From Planctomycetota bacterium (GTDB taxonomy: Bacteria > Planctomycetota > Planctomycetia > Pirellulales > PLA5), in assembly GCA_003576845.1 (NCBI GenBank), contig QEVJ01000036.1, positions 32,746 to 96,745 on the forward strand: 64,000 nucleotides of DNA, written 5' to 3'. The stretch's first letter is position 1. The number at the start of each line of letters is the position of its first letter. The notes beneath the pieces are model-generated. The model saw only the letters and a list, made by a program, of their open reading frames with translations. It made no database searches and was not told the origin of the DNA. This document shows, piece by piece, positions 41,307-49,968 of the stretch. The translations under genes and the position numbers were made by a program.

Positions 41307-43949
41307 CTACCGCGGTCGTTTCGCCCGCGCCGCCGCTCGATGCGTTCGCGGCAGCCGGATCGACTGCCGCAGGTCGGACAGCCCGCGCCACGGGTCGCCG
41401 GAGAGCCGCGCGAGCCGTTCGGGAACGGTCCGCACGTTGAAATCCAAGGGGTCGAGACGCTCGTTCAACTCGTCCCACGCGAGCGGCGTCGCAACGGGAG
41501 CGCCGGGCCGCGCGCGGGTCGAGAAACTCGCCACGGCCGTCGAACCGAGATCGTTGCGCAGATAGTCGATGTAGATTCGCCCTTGCCGTCTGGCCTTTGA
41601 CGCGGTGGCGATGTAGCGGTCGGGCGCGTCGAGCGTCATGGCTTCCGCGGTGGATCGGGCGAACGCCTTGACGTCTTCCCAGCGGTAACGGCGGACGACC
41701 GGCGCGACGAGATGTACGCCCTTACCGCCCGTCGTGCGGGCGAAGGATTGCAGTCCCGCGTCTTCGAGCCGGGCCTTGAGTTCGCGCGCCGCGCGGACCA
41801 CTTCTTTCCAGGCCACGTCTACGCCCGGATCGAGATCGAAGATCAGCCGGTCGGGACGGTCGATGCGGTCGTCGCGACTTCCCCAGACGTGAACTTCCAG
41901 CGCCCCGAATTGCACCAAAGTGACCAAACCGGCGCGGTCGCCCACCGAAGCGTATTCCGCATTTTCGTCCTTTTCGCGGACCATCACGGCTTTGATCGCC
42001 TTGGGCATTCCCGGGCGGACATGTTTCTGGTGAAAGCACGCGCCGCTTTGACCTTCCGGGCAGCGGACGACCATCAGCGGCCGATGCTCAACGTGCGGCA
42101 ACATCGCTTCGGCGACCGAGTCGTAGTATCGGGCCACGTCCAGCTTTGTGACTGCGAGGTCGGGATAAACGACGCGTTCGCCGTGAGTAATCCGCACTCC
42201 GGCCACCGCCGGCGAGCCAGCGGCGCGCGGCGATCGAGCGGCGTGCGCTCGCGTTGTCTGTCGCGAGGCGTTCGCCTTCGGGCCGCGTTGTCGTGGCTTG
42301 GCAAGCATCGCCAGCGCCTCTTCGGATGCGGCTCGGGCTTCCTCGCGGCCCACCTGCCGCGGCGGCTTGTCTTCCCGGATGCCCTTGAACGCGGCGTGGC
42401 GCAAAATGCCGGCCTCGGTCCATTCGCCGAATTGCACTTCCACGACGATCTCCGGCCGGATGTAGTGCGTCCCCGGTTCGTGATAGCCGGGCGACTGCGA
42501 GGCAAACGGCGGGCCTTCGGCCGCGAGAGGTTTCAACCGTTCGAGCAGTTCGTCCTGCGTCTGGGCCGTGAAGCCCGTCCCGACTCGCCCGCAATACACG
42601 AGGTCGGCCCCTCGGTAGAAGCCGAGCAAGAGCGACCCGATGCCCGCAGGACCGCTGCGGCGGTCGGTCCAGCCGCCGACCACGAACTCCTGACGGCGCA
42701 GGCACTTCACTTTCAACCAGTCGGCCGAGCGTTTTTGGACATAGGGGCTGTCGGCGCGTTTGGAAACGATGCCCTCGAGCCCGTAGCGGCAAGCGTGCTC
42801 TGCCACCTCTTCGCCAGAGCCGACGATGTGATCGCTCAGCCGCACGCATGCGGGCAATTTCGGCCTGGCGCTCGCCAAGACCGCCGCCAGTAACCGTTTG
42901 CGGTCCACGAGCGGCCAGTCCGTCACGTCGTGCCCCCGGTAGAACGGTAAATCGAAGAGGTAATACACGACGTCAGCGTCGTTTCCTCGCCGCATCAAGT
43001 TTTGTAGCGTCTGAAAATCGGTGCGGCCGTCCGGTCCGAGAACGACGACCTCGCCGTCAAATAGGGCGCCGGAGAACTGCGATCGCGACAGCGCCGCGGC
43101 GATCGTTTCGAACCGCTGCGACCAATCGTTCCCCCGCCGCGACCGCAGGCGGACTTGCCCGTTATCGCAGAACGCAAGAATCCGATAGCCGTCGAATTTG
43201 ATTTCGTGCAGCCACCCGCCGCCGGACGGCACATCGGTCGCCAACGTCGCTAACTGGGGCGCAAACGACCGGGGTAACGACCGTCGCGGCGAAGCTTCCA
43301 GGCGCTCATGCAATTCTCTCGGAATGGCGTTCGCGCGCGGACCGCGGGTCTTTCGACCGCTGGGGCGCTCTTCGGCGACTTCCTCGAGCGTTCGGCCGCT
43401 CGCGACGCTGCGGTCGGATAGCTTCGCGGTCGCCGCGGGGCCCTTGCGCGCCCAGGCGTCGTCGACCTTCTTGAGGAACCAGTTGTCGGCCTTCTGGTTG
43501 CCGCCTTTGTTCCGGCCGCGCATGCGGACCAGCTTCCAGGCGCCGCGGAGTTTTTCGCCTACGAGGAGGCACGTCATATTGCCCGCTCGATACTGCCTGA
43601 TGGCGTCGCCCTCGCAACGCCACGTGCCTCGGTCCCAAACGATGACCGTTCCGGCGCCGTATTCCGGCTTGGGAATGGTTCCTTCGAACTGGGCGTACTC
43701 GAGCGGATGGTCTTCGACGTGGACGGCGAGGGCACGAACCGATGGATCGAGGCTTGGGCCTTTGGGCACGGCCCAGCTTTTCAGCACGCCCCCGATCTCC
43801 AGGCGAAAATCGTAGTGAAGCCGGCGCGCGGCGTGCTTTTGGACCACAAAGAGGCCAACCTGGTCGCGGCATTTCCGCGCCGGCTGCTTGCCGCGCGGTT
43901 CGCTCGTCGCGCGAAAGTTTCTGCGGCGGTGGTAGGTGGCCAGCGACAT
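41307..43949 (-). CDS. ligD: ATP-dependent DNA ligase LigD (PE-Lig-Pol)
   Basis: An 880-residue multidomain end-joining ligase with the order phosphoesterase, ligase, polymerase. The N-terminal 3'-phosphoesterase shows VVQKHAARRLHYDFRLE and VHVEDHPLEYAQFEG. The ligase catalytic Lys is in IKFDGYRILAF (near residue 270), with FDGEVVVLG and the later YGLEGIVSKRADSPY. The polymerase domain carries LIFDLDPGVDVAWKEVV with its metal-binding acidic pair and TTGGKGVHLVAPV. It repairs double-strand breaks together with Ku, encoded divergently across a hairpin repeat. The ATG at 43949 is chosen because it begins right before the phosphoesterase; the frame extends about 27 codons further. Confidence 0.93.
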   Translation of the reverse strand: MSLATYHRRRNFRATSEPRGKQPARKCRDQVGLFVVQKHAARRLHYDFRLEIGGVLKSWAVPKGPSLDPSVRALAVHVEDHPLEYAQFEGTIPKPEYGAGTVIVWDRGTWRCEGDAIRQYRAGNMTCLLVGEKLRGAWKLVRMRGRNKGGNQKADNWFLKKVDDAWARKGPAATAKLSDRSVASGRTLEEVAEERPSGRKTRGPRANAIPRELHERLEASPRRSLPRSFAPQLATLATDVPSGGGWLHEIKFDGYRILAFCDNGQVRLRSRRGNDWSQRFETIAAALSRSQFSGALFDGEVVVLGPDGRTDFQTLQNLMRRGNDADVVYYLFDLPFYRGHDVTDWPLVDRKRLLAAVLASARPKLPACVRLSDHIVGSGEEVAEHACRYGLEGIVSKRADSPYVQKRSADWLKVKCLRRQEFVVGGWTDRRSGPAGIGSLLLGFYRGADLVYCGRVGTGFTAQTQDELLERLKPLAAEGPPFASQSPGYHEPGTHYIRPEIVVEVQFGEWTEAGILRHAAFKGIREDKPPRQVGREEARAASEEALAMLAKPRQRGPKANASRQTTRAHAARSPRAAGSPAVAGVRITHGERVVYPDLAVTKLDVARYYDSVAEAMLPHVEHRPLMVVRCPEGQSGACFHQKHVRPGMPKAIKAVMVREKDENAEYASVGDRAGLVTLVQFGALEVHVWGSRDDRIDRPDRLIFDLDPGVDVAWKEVVRAARELKARLEDAGLQSFARTTGGKGVHLVAPVVRRYRWEDVKAFARSTAEAMTLDAPDRYIATASKARRQGRIYIDYLRNDLGSTAVASFSTRARPGAPVATPLAWDELNERLDPLDFNVRTVPERLARLSGDPWRGLSDLRQSIRLPRTHRAAARAKRPR

Positions 43950-44085
43950 TAGTTCTGCAAGGATCGAAACCCTGCAAGCAACGCTAGCAGTCGGCGTGCC
44001 GAACGCGAGTTTGATCCCGTGTCGCGGCACGGTCGTTGCATGTTAACGAGGTTGCGCATTGAGGATTTGGGGCGTACGAACAATC

Positions 44086-44175
44086 GGGTGTCACTGCTGG
44101 CTTGTCCAGCAGTGCGATTCGCGAGGGAGCGTCGTTCGTCAACTCGCACTGCTGGACAAGCCAGCAGTGGCACCC
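44086..44175. repeat. Inverted repeat between ligD and ku1
   Basis: The arms (44086-44117 and 44144-44175) match in 31 of 32 bases. Each arm is itself a near palindrome: CACTGCTGGCTTGTCCAGCA then GTG. It can thus form either one long hairpin or two short ones. It lies in the divergent ligD/ku1 region and may affect both promoters. Confidence 0.88.
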
Positions 44176-44220
44176 CATTTCGATATCGAGAGCTGAGTCG
44201 GCACTTGCGAAAGGGCAACG

Positions 44221-45000
44221 ATGCCTGCGCGGTCGATGTGGAACGGCGAACTTGCGATCGGCGCTCACCGCGTCGCGGTGAAGCTGTACGCGGCCGTCGA
44301 AGATCGCGGGATTCGTTTTCACCTGCTCCACGATCACGACCACGTCCGGTTGCAACAGCGGATGGTCAATCCGACCACAAACGAGACGGTGGCGCTAGCG
44401 AACGCCCGCAAAGGATTCGAAGTCGAGCGCGGGGTGTTCGTGCTGCTGGAAGAAAACCTGGAAGCCTTGGAACCGAAGCCGTCGCGAGAAATCGCCGTCA
44501 GCCGGTTCGTGGCGTCTTCGCGCATCGCCCCGCAGCGCTACCTGCGGCCGTACTTTCTCGGCCCGCACGGCAGCGACGACGACTATTTCGCGCTCGCTGC
44601 GGCGCTCGACGGTGCAGCCGCAGCGGGTATCGCCCATTGGGTCATGCGCAAGAAGGAGTATACCGGCGCATTGCGGGCCGAGGGCGGCTACTTGATGCTC
44701 CACACGCTGCGCGAGCCGGACGAAGTCATTGCGCCGGATCAGCTCGATCCGCCCGAAGGCCGCGAGCTGGAAACCAAAGAATTGCGGCTCGCCGAGCAGT
44801 TGATCGGAGCGCTCGAAAGCGATCTCGACCCGAGGCGCTACCGCGACGAGTACAGCGAGCGCGTGCGGCAACTCATCCGCGCCAAGCGGCGCGGCGAGTC
44901 GATCGAGGTACGGGAATACGAACGTCGCCCGGAAACCGGCAGCCTGGCCGAGATGCTGCGGGAGAGCGTGAAGCGGACCCAGGCCAAGCCCAAGCGTTAG
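44221..45000 (+). CDS. ku: Ku protein, copy 1
   Basis: A 259-residue bacterial Ku. The core opens WNGELAIGAHRVAVKLYAAV and shows FEVERGVFVLLEENLEAL and IAVSRFVASSRIAPQRYLRP, with EVIAPDQLDPPEGRELETKE further on. It binds DNA ends and recruits LigD for non-homologous end joining. It is shorter than the second copy, with a short basic C-terminus (KRTQAKPKR). It lies 14 bp before ku2, in the same direction, and is divergent from ligD. The ATG at 44221 follows GAAAGGGC. Confidence 0.92.
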   Translation: MPARSMWNGELAIGAHRVAVKLYAAVEDRGIRFHLLHDHDHVRLQQRMVNPTTNETVALANARKGFEVERGVFVLLEENLEALEPKPSREIAVSRFVASSRIAPQRYLRPYFLGPHGSDDDYFALAAALDGAAAAGIAHWVMRKKEYTGALRAEGGYLMLHTLREPDEVIAPDQLDPPEGRELETKELRLAEQLIGALESDLDPRRYRDEYSERVRQLIRAKRRGESIEVREYERRPETGSLAEMLRESVKRTQAKPKR

Positions 45001-45014
45001 CGAGGTAACGTTCC

Positions 45015-46073
45015 ATGGCCAAGCACGCGAAACATCGCCATCGCGCTCATCCTCATCCGCCGCCGAGCGGCGCGCGGTCGTTCTGGTCCGGGACAATCAC
45101 GTTTGGTCTGGTGAGCGTGCCCGTCGAGTTCTTTCCATCGCATCGCTCGGGGGCGTCACTCCGGTTGCTGGACCGAGACGGGACGCCACTCGCGCGGCGG
45201 TACTTTTGCCCCAAGCATCGCGCCGACGTGCATCCCGAGCACGTCGTGCGGGGTTACGAACTCGAGAATGGCGAGTACGTGCTCGTGCGCGATGAGGAAC
45301 TCGAAGCGATCGAACCTAAAAAAACGCGGGAGATCGACCTGCGCCAGTTCGTGCAGTTGTCGGACATTTCGCCGGCCTACTATCGGCGCGCCTACTATCT
45401 GGCCCCCGCCGGCGACACGAACAAGGCCTATCGCCTGCTTGCCGCCGCCATGCAGCGTTCGCAGCGCGCGGGAATCGCCACGTTCGTCATGCGCGCCAAG
45501 GAGTACCTGGTCGCGATCCTTGCCGAACGGGGCATTTTGGCGGCGATTACGCTGCGTTTCCACGACGAGTTGCGGACGCCGGAGGACGTAGGCTTGCCGG
45601 AGACGTCGCGGGCCGCCGCGCGGGACACGGCGGCGTTTCGGCGGGCGATCGAGCGGATGTGGTCGGAGCGTCTGAGCGAGTCCGATTTGGAAGCCCGCAC
45701 GGCGGGCGATCTGCGCGCGTTGGCGGAGAAGAAATGGCGACGGGGCGAGGACGTCGTGGAAGCGCCCGCAGCGGCTGTCGCGGAAGAGCCGGTGGAAGAC
45801 GACGCCGACGACGAGGCCGCTGCGGCAGGGCCGGTCGACTTGCTCGAAGCCATCCGTCAGAGCCTCAAGGGCGGCGGCCGCGACGCAAAGGCGTCTCGCC
45901 AATCGGCCGCGCGCCGGCATCGGGAACATCCCAATGTCGGCGACGAGCGGACAGACGAGCGAACGAAGGAAGAGTTGTATCGCGAAGCACAAAGACTGGG
46001 CGTCAGCGGACGCAGCGAGATGTCGAAAGGCCAGCTCGTGCGGGCGATCGAGAAGCGGACGCGGCGCAAGTGA
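45015..46073 (+). CDS. ku: Ku protein, copy 2, with C-terminal SAP-like extension
   Basis: A 352-residue Ku. The core shows FWSGTITFGLVSVPVEFF, a CPKHRADVHPEHVVRGYE segment, EAIEPKKTREIDLRQFVQLS and SPAYYRRAYYLAPA. After an acidic stretch the C-terminus has KEELYREAQRLGVSGRSEMS plus KGQLVRAIEKRTRRK, which looks like a SAP or Rho-N-type DNA-binding helix pair. Two Ku genes in tandem may make a heterodimer, as suggested for some soil bacteria. The ATG at 45015 follows GCGAGGTAAC. It is in operon with ku1. Confidence 0.92.
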   Translation: MAKHAKHRHRAHPHPPPSGARSFWSGTITFGLVSVPVEFFPSHRSGASLRLLDRDGTPLARRYFCPKHRADVHPEHVVRGYELENGEYVLVRDEELEAIEPKKTREIDLRQFVQLSDISPAYYRRAYYLAPAGDTNKAYRLLAAAMQRSQRAGIATFVMRAKEYLVAILAERGILAAITLRFHDELRTPEDVGLPETSRAAARDTAAFRRAIERMWSERLSESDLEARTAGDLRALAEKKWRRGEDVVEAPAAAVAEEPVEDDADDEAAAAGPVDLLEAIRQSLKGGGRDAKASRQSAARRHREHPNVGDERTDERTKEELYREAQRLGVSGRSEMSKGQLVRAIEKRTRRK

Positions 46074-46211
46074 CGAATCGCAAGCTCGCATTCGCATTGC
46101 GGACTTAAGGCGGCCGGCGCAGCGTTTGCTGTGCACAAGCCGCCGCGGGACGATCGTTCGCCGCGACGAACATTGTGTTGTACCGATCTTCTCTATATCA
46201 GGGGAAATGCC

Positions 46212-46973
46212 ATGAGCGAGGCCGCCTGCGCTACCGTCAAGAATCAACGGCAGGAATCCGGATCCTGCGCAAAGCAGGCGAACGTCGGCGAAGCGGAGCG
46301 CTGGCTCAGCGCGATCGCCGGGGGCACGTTGATCGCGTGCAGTGCGGGCCGAACGAACGCGCGCGGGTTGTTGGGGGTCCTGGCCGGAGTCGCGCTGGTC
46401 TATCGGGGCGCGTCGGGGCACTGTGCGGTTTACGAGGCGCTCGGCATCAGCACGGCTCGCCGACGCGGCCGGGCGACGGCCGTACCGGCTCGGCAAGGCG
46501 CGAAGATCGAGCACACGATTCGCATCGATGCTCCGGCCGAGCAACTCTATCGACACTGGCGAGTGCTCGAAAACCTGCCCGACTTCGCGCCTCACTTGGA
46601 ATCGGTGCGCGAATCGGATCCGATGCGCTCGCATTGGGTCGCTTGCGCGCCGCTGGGCGGCGTCGTGGAGTGGGACGCCGAAATCATCGAAGATCGCCCC
46701 GGGGAATTGATCTCTTGGCGATCGCTTCCCGGGGCCGATCTCGACTCGGCAGGTTCGGTGCGGTTTCAGTCGCTTGCGGACGACGAAACGTTGTTGACGT
46801 TGACGCTAAAGTACAATCCGCCGGGCGGAACGCTCACCGCCCAGGCGGCCGAATTCCTCGGCATGGGCATGCAGCCGGCGGTCGAAGAGGCGCTCGAGCG
46901 CTTCAAACGCGACGTCGAGCAGAAGTATACGGAGTCGTTCGCTTCTCCCCGCCAGACGAACGCGCCGCGGTGA
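46212..46973 (+). CDS. SRPBCC/polyketide-cyclase-like protein with N-terminal membrane region
   Basis: A 253-residue protein. Residues 30-85 form a DUF2892-like membrane part (WLSAIAGGTLIACSAGR, GLLGVLAGVALVYRGASGHC), followed by a START-like domain with EHTIRIDAPAEQLYRHWRVL and NLPDFAPHLESVRE and later VEWDAEIIEDRPGELISWRS. Proteins of this plan occur beside oxidoreductases and stress genes. The ligand is unknown. The ATG at 46212 has GGGGAAA upstream. It directly follows the ku pair. Confidence 0.83.
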   Translation: MSEAACATVKNQRQESGSCAKQANVGEAERWLSAIAGGTLIACSAGRTNARGLLGVLAGVALVYRGASGHCAVYEALGISTARRRGRATAVPARQGAKIEHTIRIDAPAEQLYRHWRVLENLPDFAPHLESVRESDPMRSHWVACAPLGGVVEWDAEIIEDRPGELISWRSLPGADLDSAGSVRFQSLADDETLLTLTLKYNPPGGTLTAQAAEFLGMGMQPAVEEALERFKRDVEQKYTESFASPRQTNAPR

Positions 46974-47071
46974 ACGCTGCGTGGTCGTCGCGCCGCCGCA
47001 CCGCTCCGCACTACCAACGTCTTGATTCTGCGCAACCTGCGAAGATTCCAACGGCCCAAACTGTCCACTGT

Positions 47072-48133
47072 TCACTGCCCACTCAACCGTAACTTTGGTT
47101 GCGGCCCTACGCCGCGCTGGGAAGCCAGGATTCTCTCCAGCACCTGTTCGTCGCTGAGACGCCCCGGAAACGTCGGCCTGCTGGCGGCGGCATCGTCCGC
47201 GGGGCGCCGAAAGACATCGATGACGCGTGGATGAATGTACGACTTTCGGCACACGGCGGGCGTATTGTGCAGGCGATCGGCCACGAGTCGCACGACGGCC
47301 GACACATCGCGCCGGCTCGCGCCGCCCGCTGGCGCCCGTCCGCGTAAAAAGTGGACGGCTAACAGCGTCCCCGCCCAGGTTCGCAAGTCTTTCGCCGTCA
47401 GGTCGTCCCCGGAGACCTCGCGCAGGTAAGTATTCACGTCCGCCGACGTGACGTCGTGGCTCCGGCCCGTGGAGTCGACCCACACGAATAGCTCGCCCGG
47501 CAGTCGCTGGCAGGCGCGGACCGTTCGGGCGACTCTTGGGCTCTCCACGGCAAGGTCGTGTCGCTTGCCGCTCTTGCCCGCGAACCAGAGCTGCACCTCG
47601 CTTCCCGCGACCGTTGCGTGATGGTTGCGGAGGGTCGTCAGGCCGAAGGATCCGTTGTGCCGCGCGTACTCGGAACTGCCGACGCGCGCCAGCGTCGTTT
47701 CGAGCAACCGGACGACCGCCGCCAGTACCTGTCGCTTGTCGCCCACGCGGCGCGCCAGATCGCGGCGGACGGCTCGCCGCACTTTTTCGAGGATGCGCGG
47801 AAACCGCGAGAGTCGGCCGAATTTCGCGTGTTCGCGCACGCGGCGCCAGTCCGGATGGTAAAGGTACTGCTTGCGCCCGCGCGCGTCGCGGCCGGTGGCC
47901 TGCAGCGGGGCCTTGGGGTCGGCGGAAATCCACACGTCGCGCCACGCAGGCGGAATGGCCAGCGCGCGAATGCGCTTCAATGCGCCGGCTTGCTTGAGCG
48001 GTCGCCCATCGTGGCGCACGTACCGAAAGCCGCGGCCCGATCGTACTCGAGCAATGCCCCGCGCTTGCGTAATCGTCCGGCGGACCGGTGTATCGTGCGC
48101 GGTTGCACGCAAACGATGCTCGCGACGCGCCAT
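47072..48133 (-). CDS. DNA topoisomerase IB
   Basis: A 353-residue type IB topoisomerase of the poxvirus/bacterial group. Marks include GFRYVRHDGRPLK, IRALAIPPAWRDVWISADP, GRKQYLYHPDWRRVREHAKF, GLTTLRNHHATV and the catalytic Tyr in CRKSYIHPRVIDVF near the C-terminus. It relaxes supercoils through a 3'-phosphotyrosyl intermediate. The ATG at 48133 starts MARREHRLRATAHD; an upstream in-frame alternative at 48151 is less likely. It neighbours the end-joining and DUF421 genes. Confidence 0.92.
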   Translation of the reverse strand: MARREHRLRATAHDTPVRRTITQARGIARVRSGRGFRYVRHDGRPLKQAGALKRIRALAIPPAWRDVWISADPKAPLQATGRDARGRKQYLYHPDWRRVREHAKFGRLSRFPRILEKVRRAVRRDLARRVGDKRQVLAAVVRLLETTLARVGSSEYARHNGSFGLTTLRNHHATVAGSEVQLWFAGKSGKRHDLAVESPRVARTVRACQRLPGELFVWVDSTGRSHDVTSADVNTYLREVSGDDLTAKDLRTWAGTLLAVHFLRGRAPAGGASRRDVSAVVRLVADRLHNTPAVCRKSYIHPRVIDVFRRPADDAAASRPTFPGRLSDEQVLERILASQRGVGPQPKLRLSGQ

Positions 48134-48156
48134 GTTCGAACCCACAAGCAATCGCT

Positions 48157-48630
48157 TTAGCTTCCATCCGGCGGCCCGCTTTCCCGCGCCACGAACGGCA
48201 GGATGCTGATATTCCCGCTCCGCTCGATGACCGCCAACTTGATCTGATCGAGCCGCTCGATAAGCGCCTGACAGCGTGCGGCTTCGAGAATGTCTTGCAC
48301 GTCGACCCGTTCGCGGTCGGCCACCGGTTGCACGAGCTTGCCGTTCCGCACGACGATGACGGCCGTCCCATCGAGGATCGGGTCGAGCCCCGGCAAGTGG
48401 TGTTTCGCAATCGAGAGCGCGATATCCAAGCCGACCAGCGTCAGGATCAGGACGCCGGCGTTGACCAGCGAGTGGTCGTCGCCCACCATCGCGTGTTGCG
48501 TGGTTTCGCTGATGATCAGCAAGAGTACGAGGTCGAACGTCGTGGCTTCCGACAAAGTTCGCTTTCCGGCCAGGCGAAAGACGACCAGCAGGAAGGCGTA
48601 AACCACGGCCGCGCGGACGACGGATTCCAC
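48157..48630 (-). CDS. DUF421 (YetF-like) membrane protein
   Basis: A 157-residue protein with three N-terminal membrane helices (AAVVYAFLLVVFRLAGKRTL, LVLLLIISETTQHAMVGDD) and a C-terminal soluble domain with GLDPILDGTAVIVVRNGKL and the YetF-like acidic tail. The GTG at 48630 follows GAGGAGACG, a good ribosome-binding site. YetF proteins are linked to spore or stress functions, but the molecular role is open. The next gene upstream (48645) is on the same strand with a 14-bp gap. Confidence 0.85.
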   Translation of the reverse strand: MESVVRAAVVYAFLLVVFRLAGKRTLSEATTFDLVLLLIISETTQHAMVGDDHSLVNAGVLILTLVGLDIALSIAKHHLPGLDPILDGTAVIVVRNGKLVQPVADRERVDVQDILEAARCQALIERLDQIKLAVIERSGNISILPFVARESGPPDGS

Positions 48631-48644
48631 GACGCGTCTCCTCG

Positions 48645-49151
48645 CTATGGTAAGACGACTTGCGATAGCGTCAACGATGCGCCATTCGCAACATGGACGT
48701 CGCAGTGTTGACGGCCCCACGATCGATGCCGGTAGCGAAGGGTCAGCTCGCAATCCGTCGAGGTCGCGCGAAACTCGTAGGCGATGGCGTCGGGGGTCGC
48801 CGAAACGGCCCGCGGCGGCGGCGTCCACTCGACGTCGGCGACGTTCTGCAGAAAAGTCCGACACACCGCGAGCCTGAGCGGCTCTGCGGCGGTTGCCCGG
48901 CGAATGCCGAATCGAACTTCGTGGGGGGCGTCGCGTCGAGCAACCGCGTCGAACGCAACGCGGACGACGCCGTCTTCCGTCGCCAGCGACCGCTTGCTGA
49001 CCGGTCCCTTGCCCAGCAATCCCAAGCAGGCGGCGGCGAGAATGGCGATCATCGCTAGCCAACCGATGCGCTCGCTCAACCACTCCCAGCGTCGGATCCG
49101 TTCGTTGGCAGGGCTATCGAGTGCCTGCGTTGAGCCGTCGTCGCGCGACAT
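48645..49151 (-). CDS. Hypothetical single-pass membrane protein
   Basis: A 168-residue protein with one membrane helix (IGWLAMIAILAAACLGLLG) near residue 28 and an extracytoplasmic domain of beta character (EVRFGIRRATAAEPLRLAVC, TPDAIAYEFRATSTDCELTL). It is upstream of the DUF421 gene in one likely operon. No family is recognised. The ATG at 49151 begins MSRDDGS. Confidence 0.7.
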   Translation of the reverse strand: MSRDDGSTQALDSPANERIRRWEWLSERIGWLAMIAILAAACLGLLGKGPVSKRSLATEDGVVRVAFDAVARRDAPHEVRFGIRRATAAEPLRLAVCRTFLQNVADVEWTPPPRAVSATPDAIAYEFRATSTDCELTLRYRHRSWGRQHCDVHVANGASLTLSQVVLP

Positions 49152-49341
49152 GCTTGGGATCCCGGTCGGATAGGAGACGCCGAGACTCGAATCGGCGCAG
49201 TCACGAGTGCAATTGCGGTGCCGGCATTTTGCTCCCCGCGACTGCGGCGCCGGGAACGTAAGTTGCAAACGTATTGTCCGGTCCTAATGGCGCGGCGATC
49301 GAAATGCAGTAAGTCAAGCCACCGTTACAGGAGTCTTAACA

Positions 49342-49575
49342 ATGCCGATTTGCGAGCTTTGCGGCAACGATTACGACAAAGCGTTCACGGTCGTTCAAGG
49401 CGGCGAGCGGCACGTTTTCGATTCGTTCGAGTGTGCCATCAACGCGTTGGCGCCTACGTGTGCCCATTGCGGCTGCCGGATCATTGGCCACGGACTCGAA
49501 GAAGCCGGAGAAGTTTTCTGCTGTGCCCACTGCGCTCGGCACGTGGGGGCGACGCATGTGGCCGATCGTACGTAG
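49342..49575 (+). CDS. Small Cys-rich metal-binding protein (metallothionein-like)
   Basis: A 77-residue protein with CELCGNDYDKAF, HVFDSFECAINAL, CAHCGCRIIGHG and CCAHCARHVG, i.e. nine Cys and several His in zinc-finger-like pairs. This pattern is widespread in bacteria beside SDR, CBS and UdgX genes and is often annotated as prokaryotic metallothionein. It probably binds zinc or copper. The ATG at 49342 follows ACAGGAG. Its function is not proven. Confidence 0.8.
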   Translation: MPICELCGNDYDKAFTVVQGGERHVFDSFECAINALAPTCAHCGCRIIGHGLEEAGEVFCCAHCARHVGATHVADRT

Positions 49576-49660
49576 ACGTGCGCGCTGGATGCCCTTGACG
49601 AAAGCGTCGAAGAGGCGGCGAGTGTAGGAGTCGATCGCGCGCTCAAGTGCGAGTGTGTTC

Positions 49661-49724
49661 GTCAGGCCGGCGCGATGTGGGCTATTTCCGATTGGTGAGT
49701 CGTGCGCCGCTTGGCCTGACCTAC
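49661..49724. repeat. Dispersed hairpin repeat type 2 (copy 2)
   Basis: Left GTCAGGCCGGCGCG, right TGCGCCGCTTGGCCTGAC then CTAC, a full copy of the type at 22710 with a different middle. It ends five bases before the stop of the small ORF at 49729. Confidence 0.88.
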
Positions 49725-49728
49725 CAGA

Positions 49729-49968
49729 CTACGAGAGTTCGCCGGGAGAGGCAACGCCAGCGGCGTCGCTGTCGGCCGGGGTACCGGTGCGTTCGCCGGC
49801 CAGATCGCGCGGTTGTCCCGAAAGGACCGCTTCGCCGCCGTCCGGAATCTGTGGCAGGAGCATGGCCGCCGACTCGCCCGGTTTGCCGCCGATGAGTTGC
49901 GGCAGGCGTTCCTCGCGTTCGGCGCCAAAACTGGGCGTTGAGTCGGACGATGGTCGATGCGGAATCAT
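49729..49968 (-). CDS. Small protein translationally coupled to the JmjC gene
   Basis: A 79-residue ORF whose ATG overlaps the stop of the JmjC/cupin gene in an ATGA (four-base) arrangement. It is rich in Gly, Pro and Glu, with PQLIGGKPGESAAMLLPQIP in its middle. No family is recognised. The coupling makes a real gene likely, although a chance ORF cannot be excluded. Being next to a 2-oxoglutarate hydroxylase, it could be a substrate or partner of it, which is speculation. Confidence 0.5.
   Translation of the reverse strand: MIPHRPSSDSTPSFGAEREERLPQLIGGKPGESAAMLLPQIPDGGEAVLSGQPRDLAGERTGTPADSDAAGVASPGELS

Noticed and set aside
46806..48410. 534-codon minus-strand frame over topoisomerase IB and the SRPBCC gene
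   Set aside because: It is a shadow of the real genes in a GC-rich frame, without motifs.
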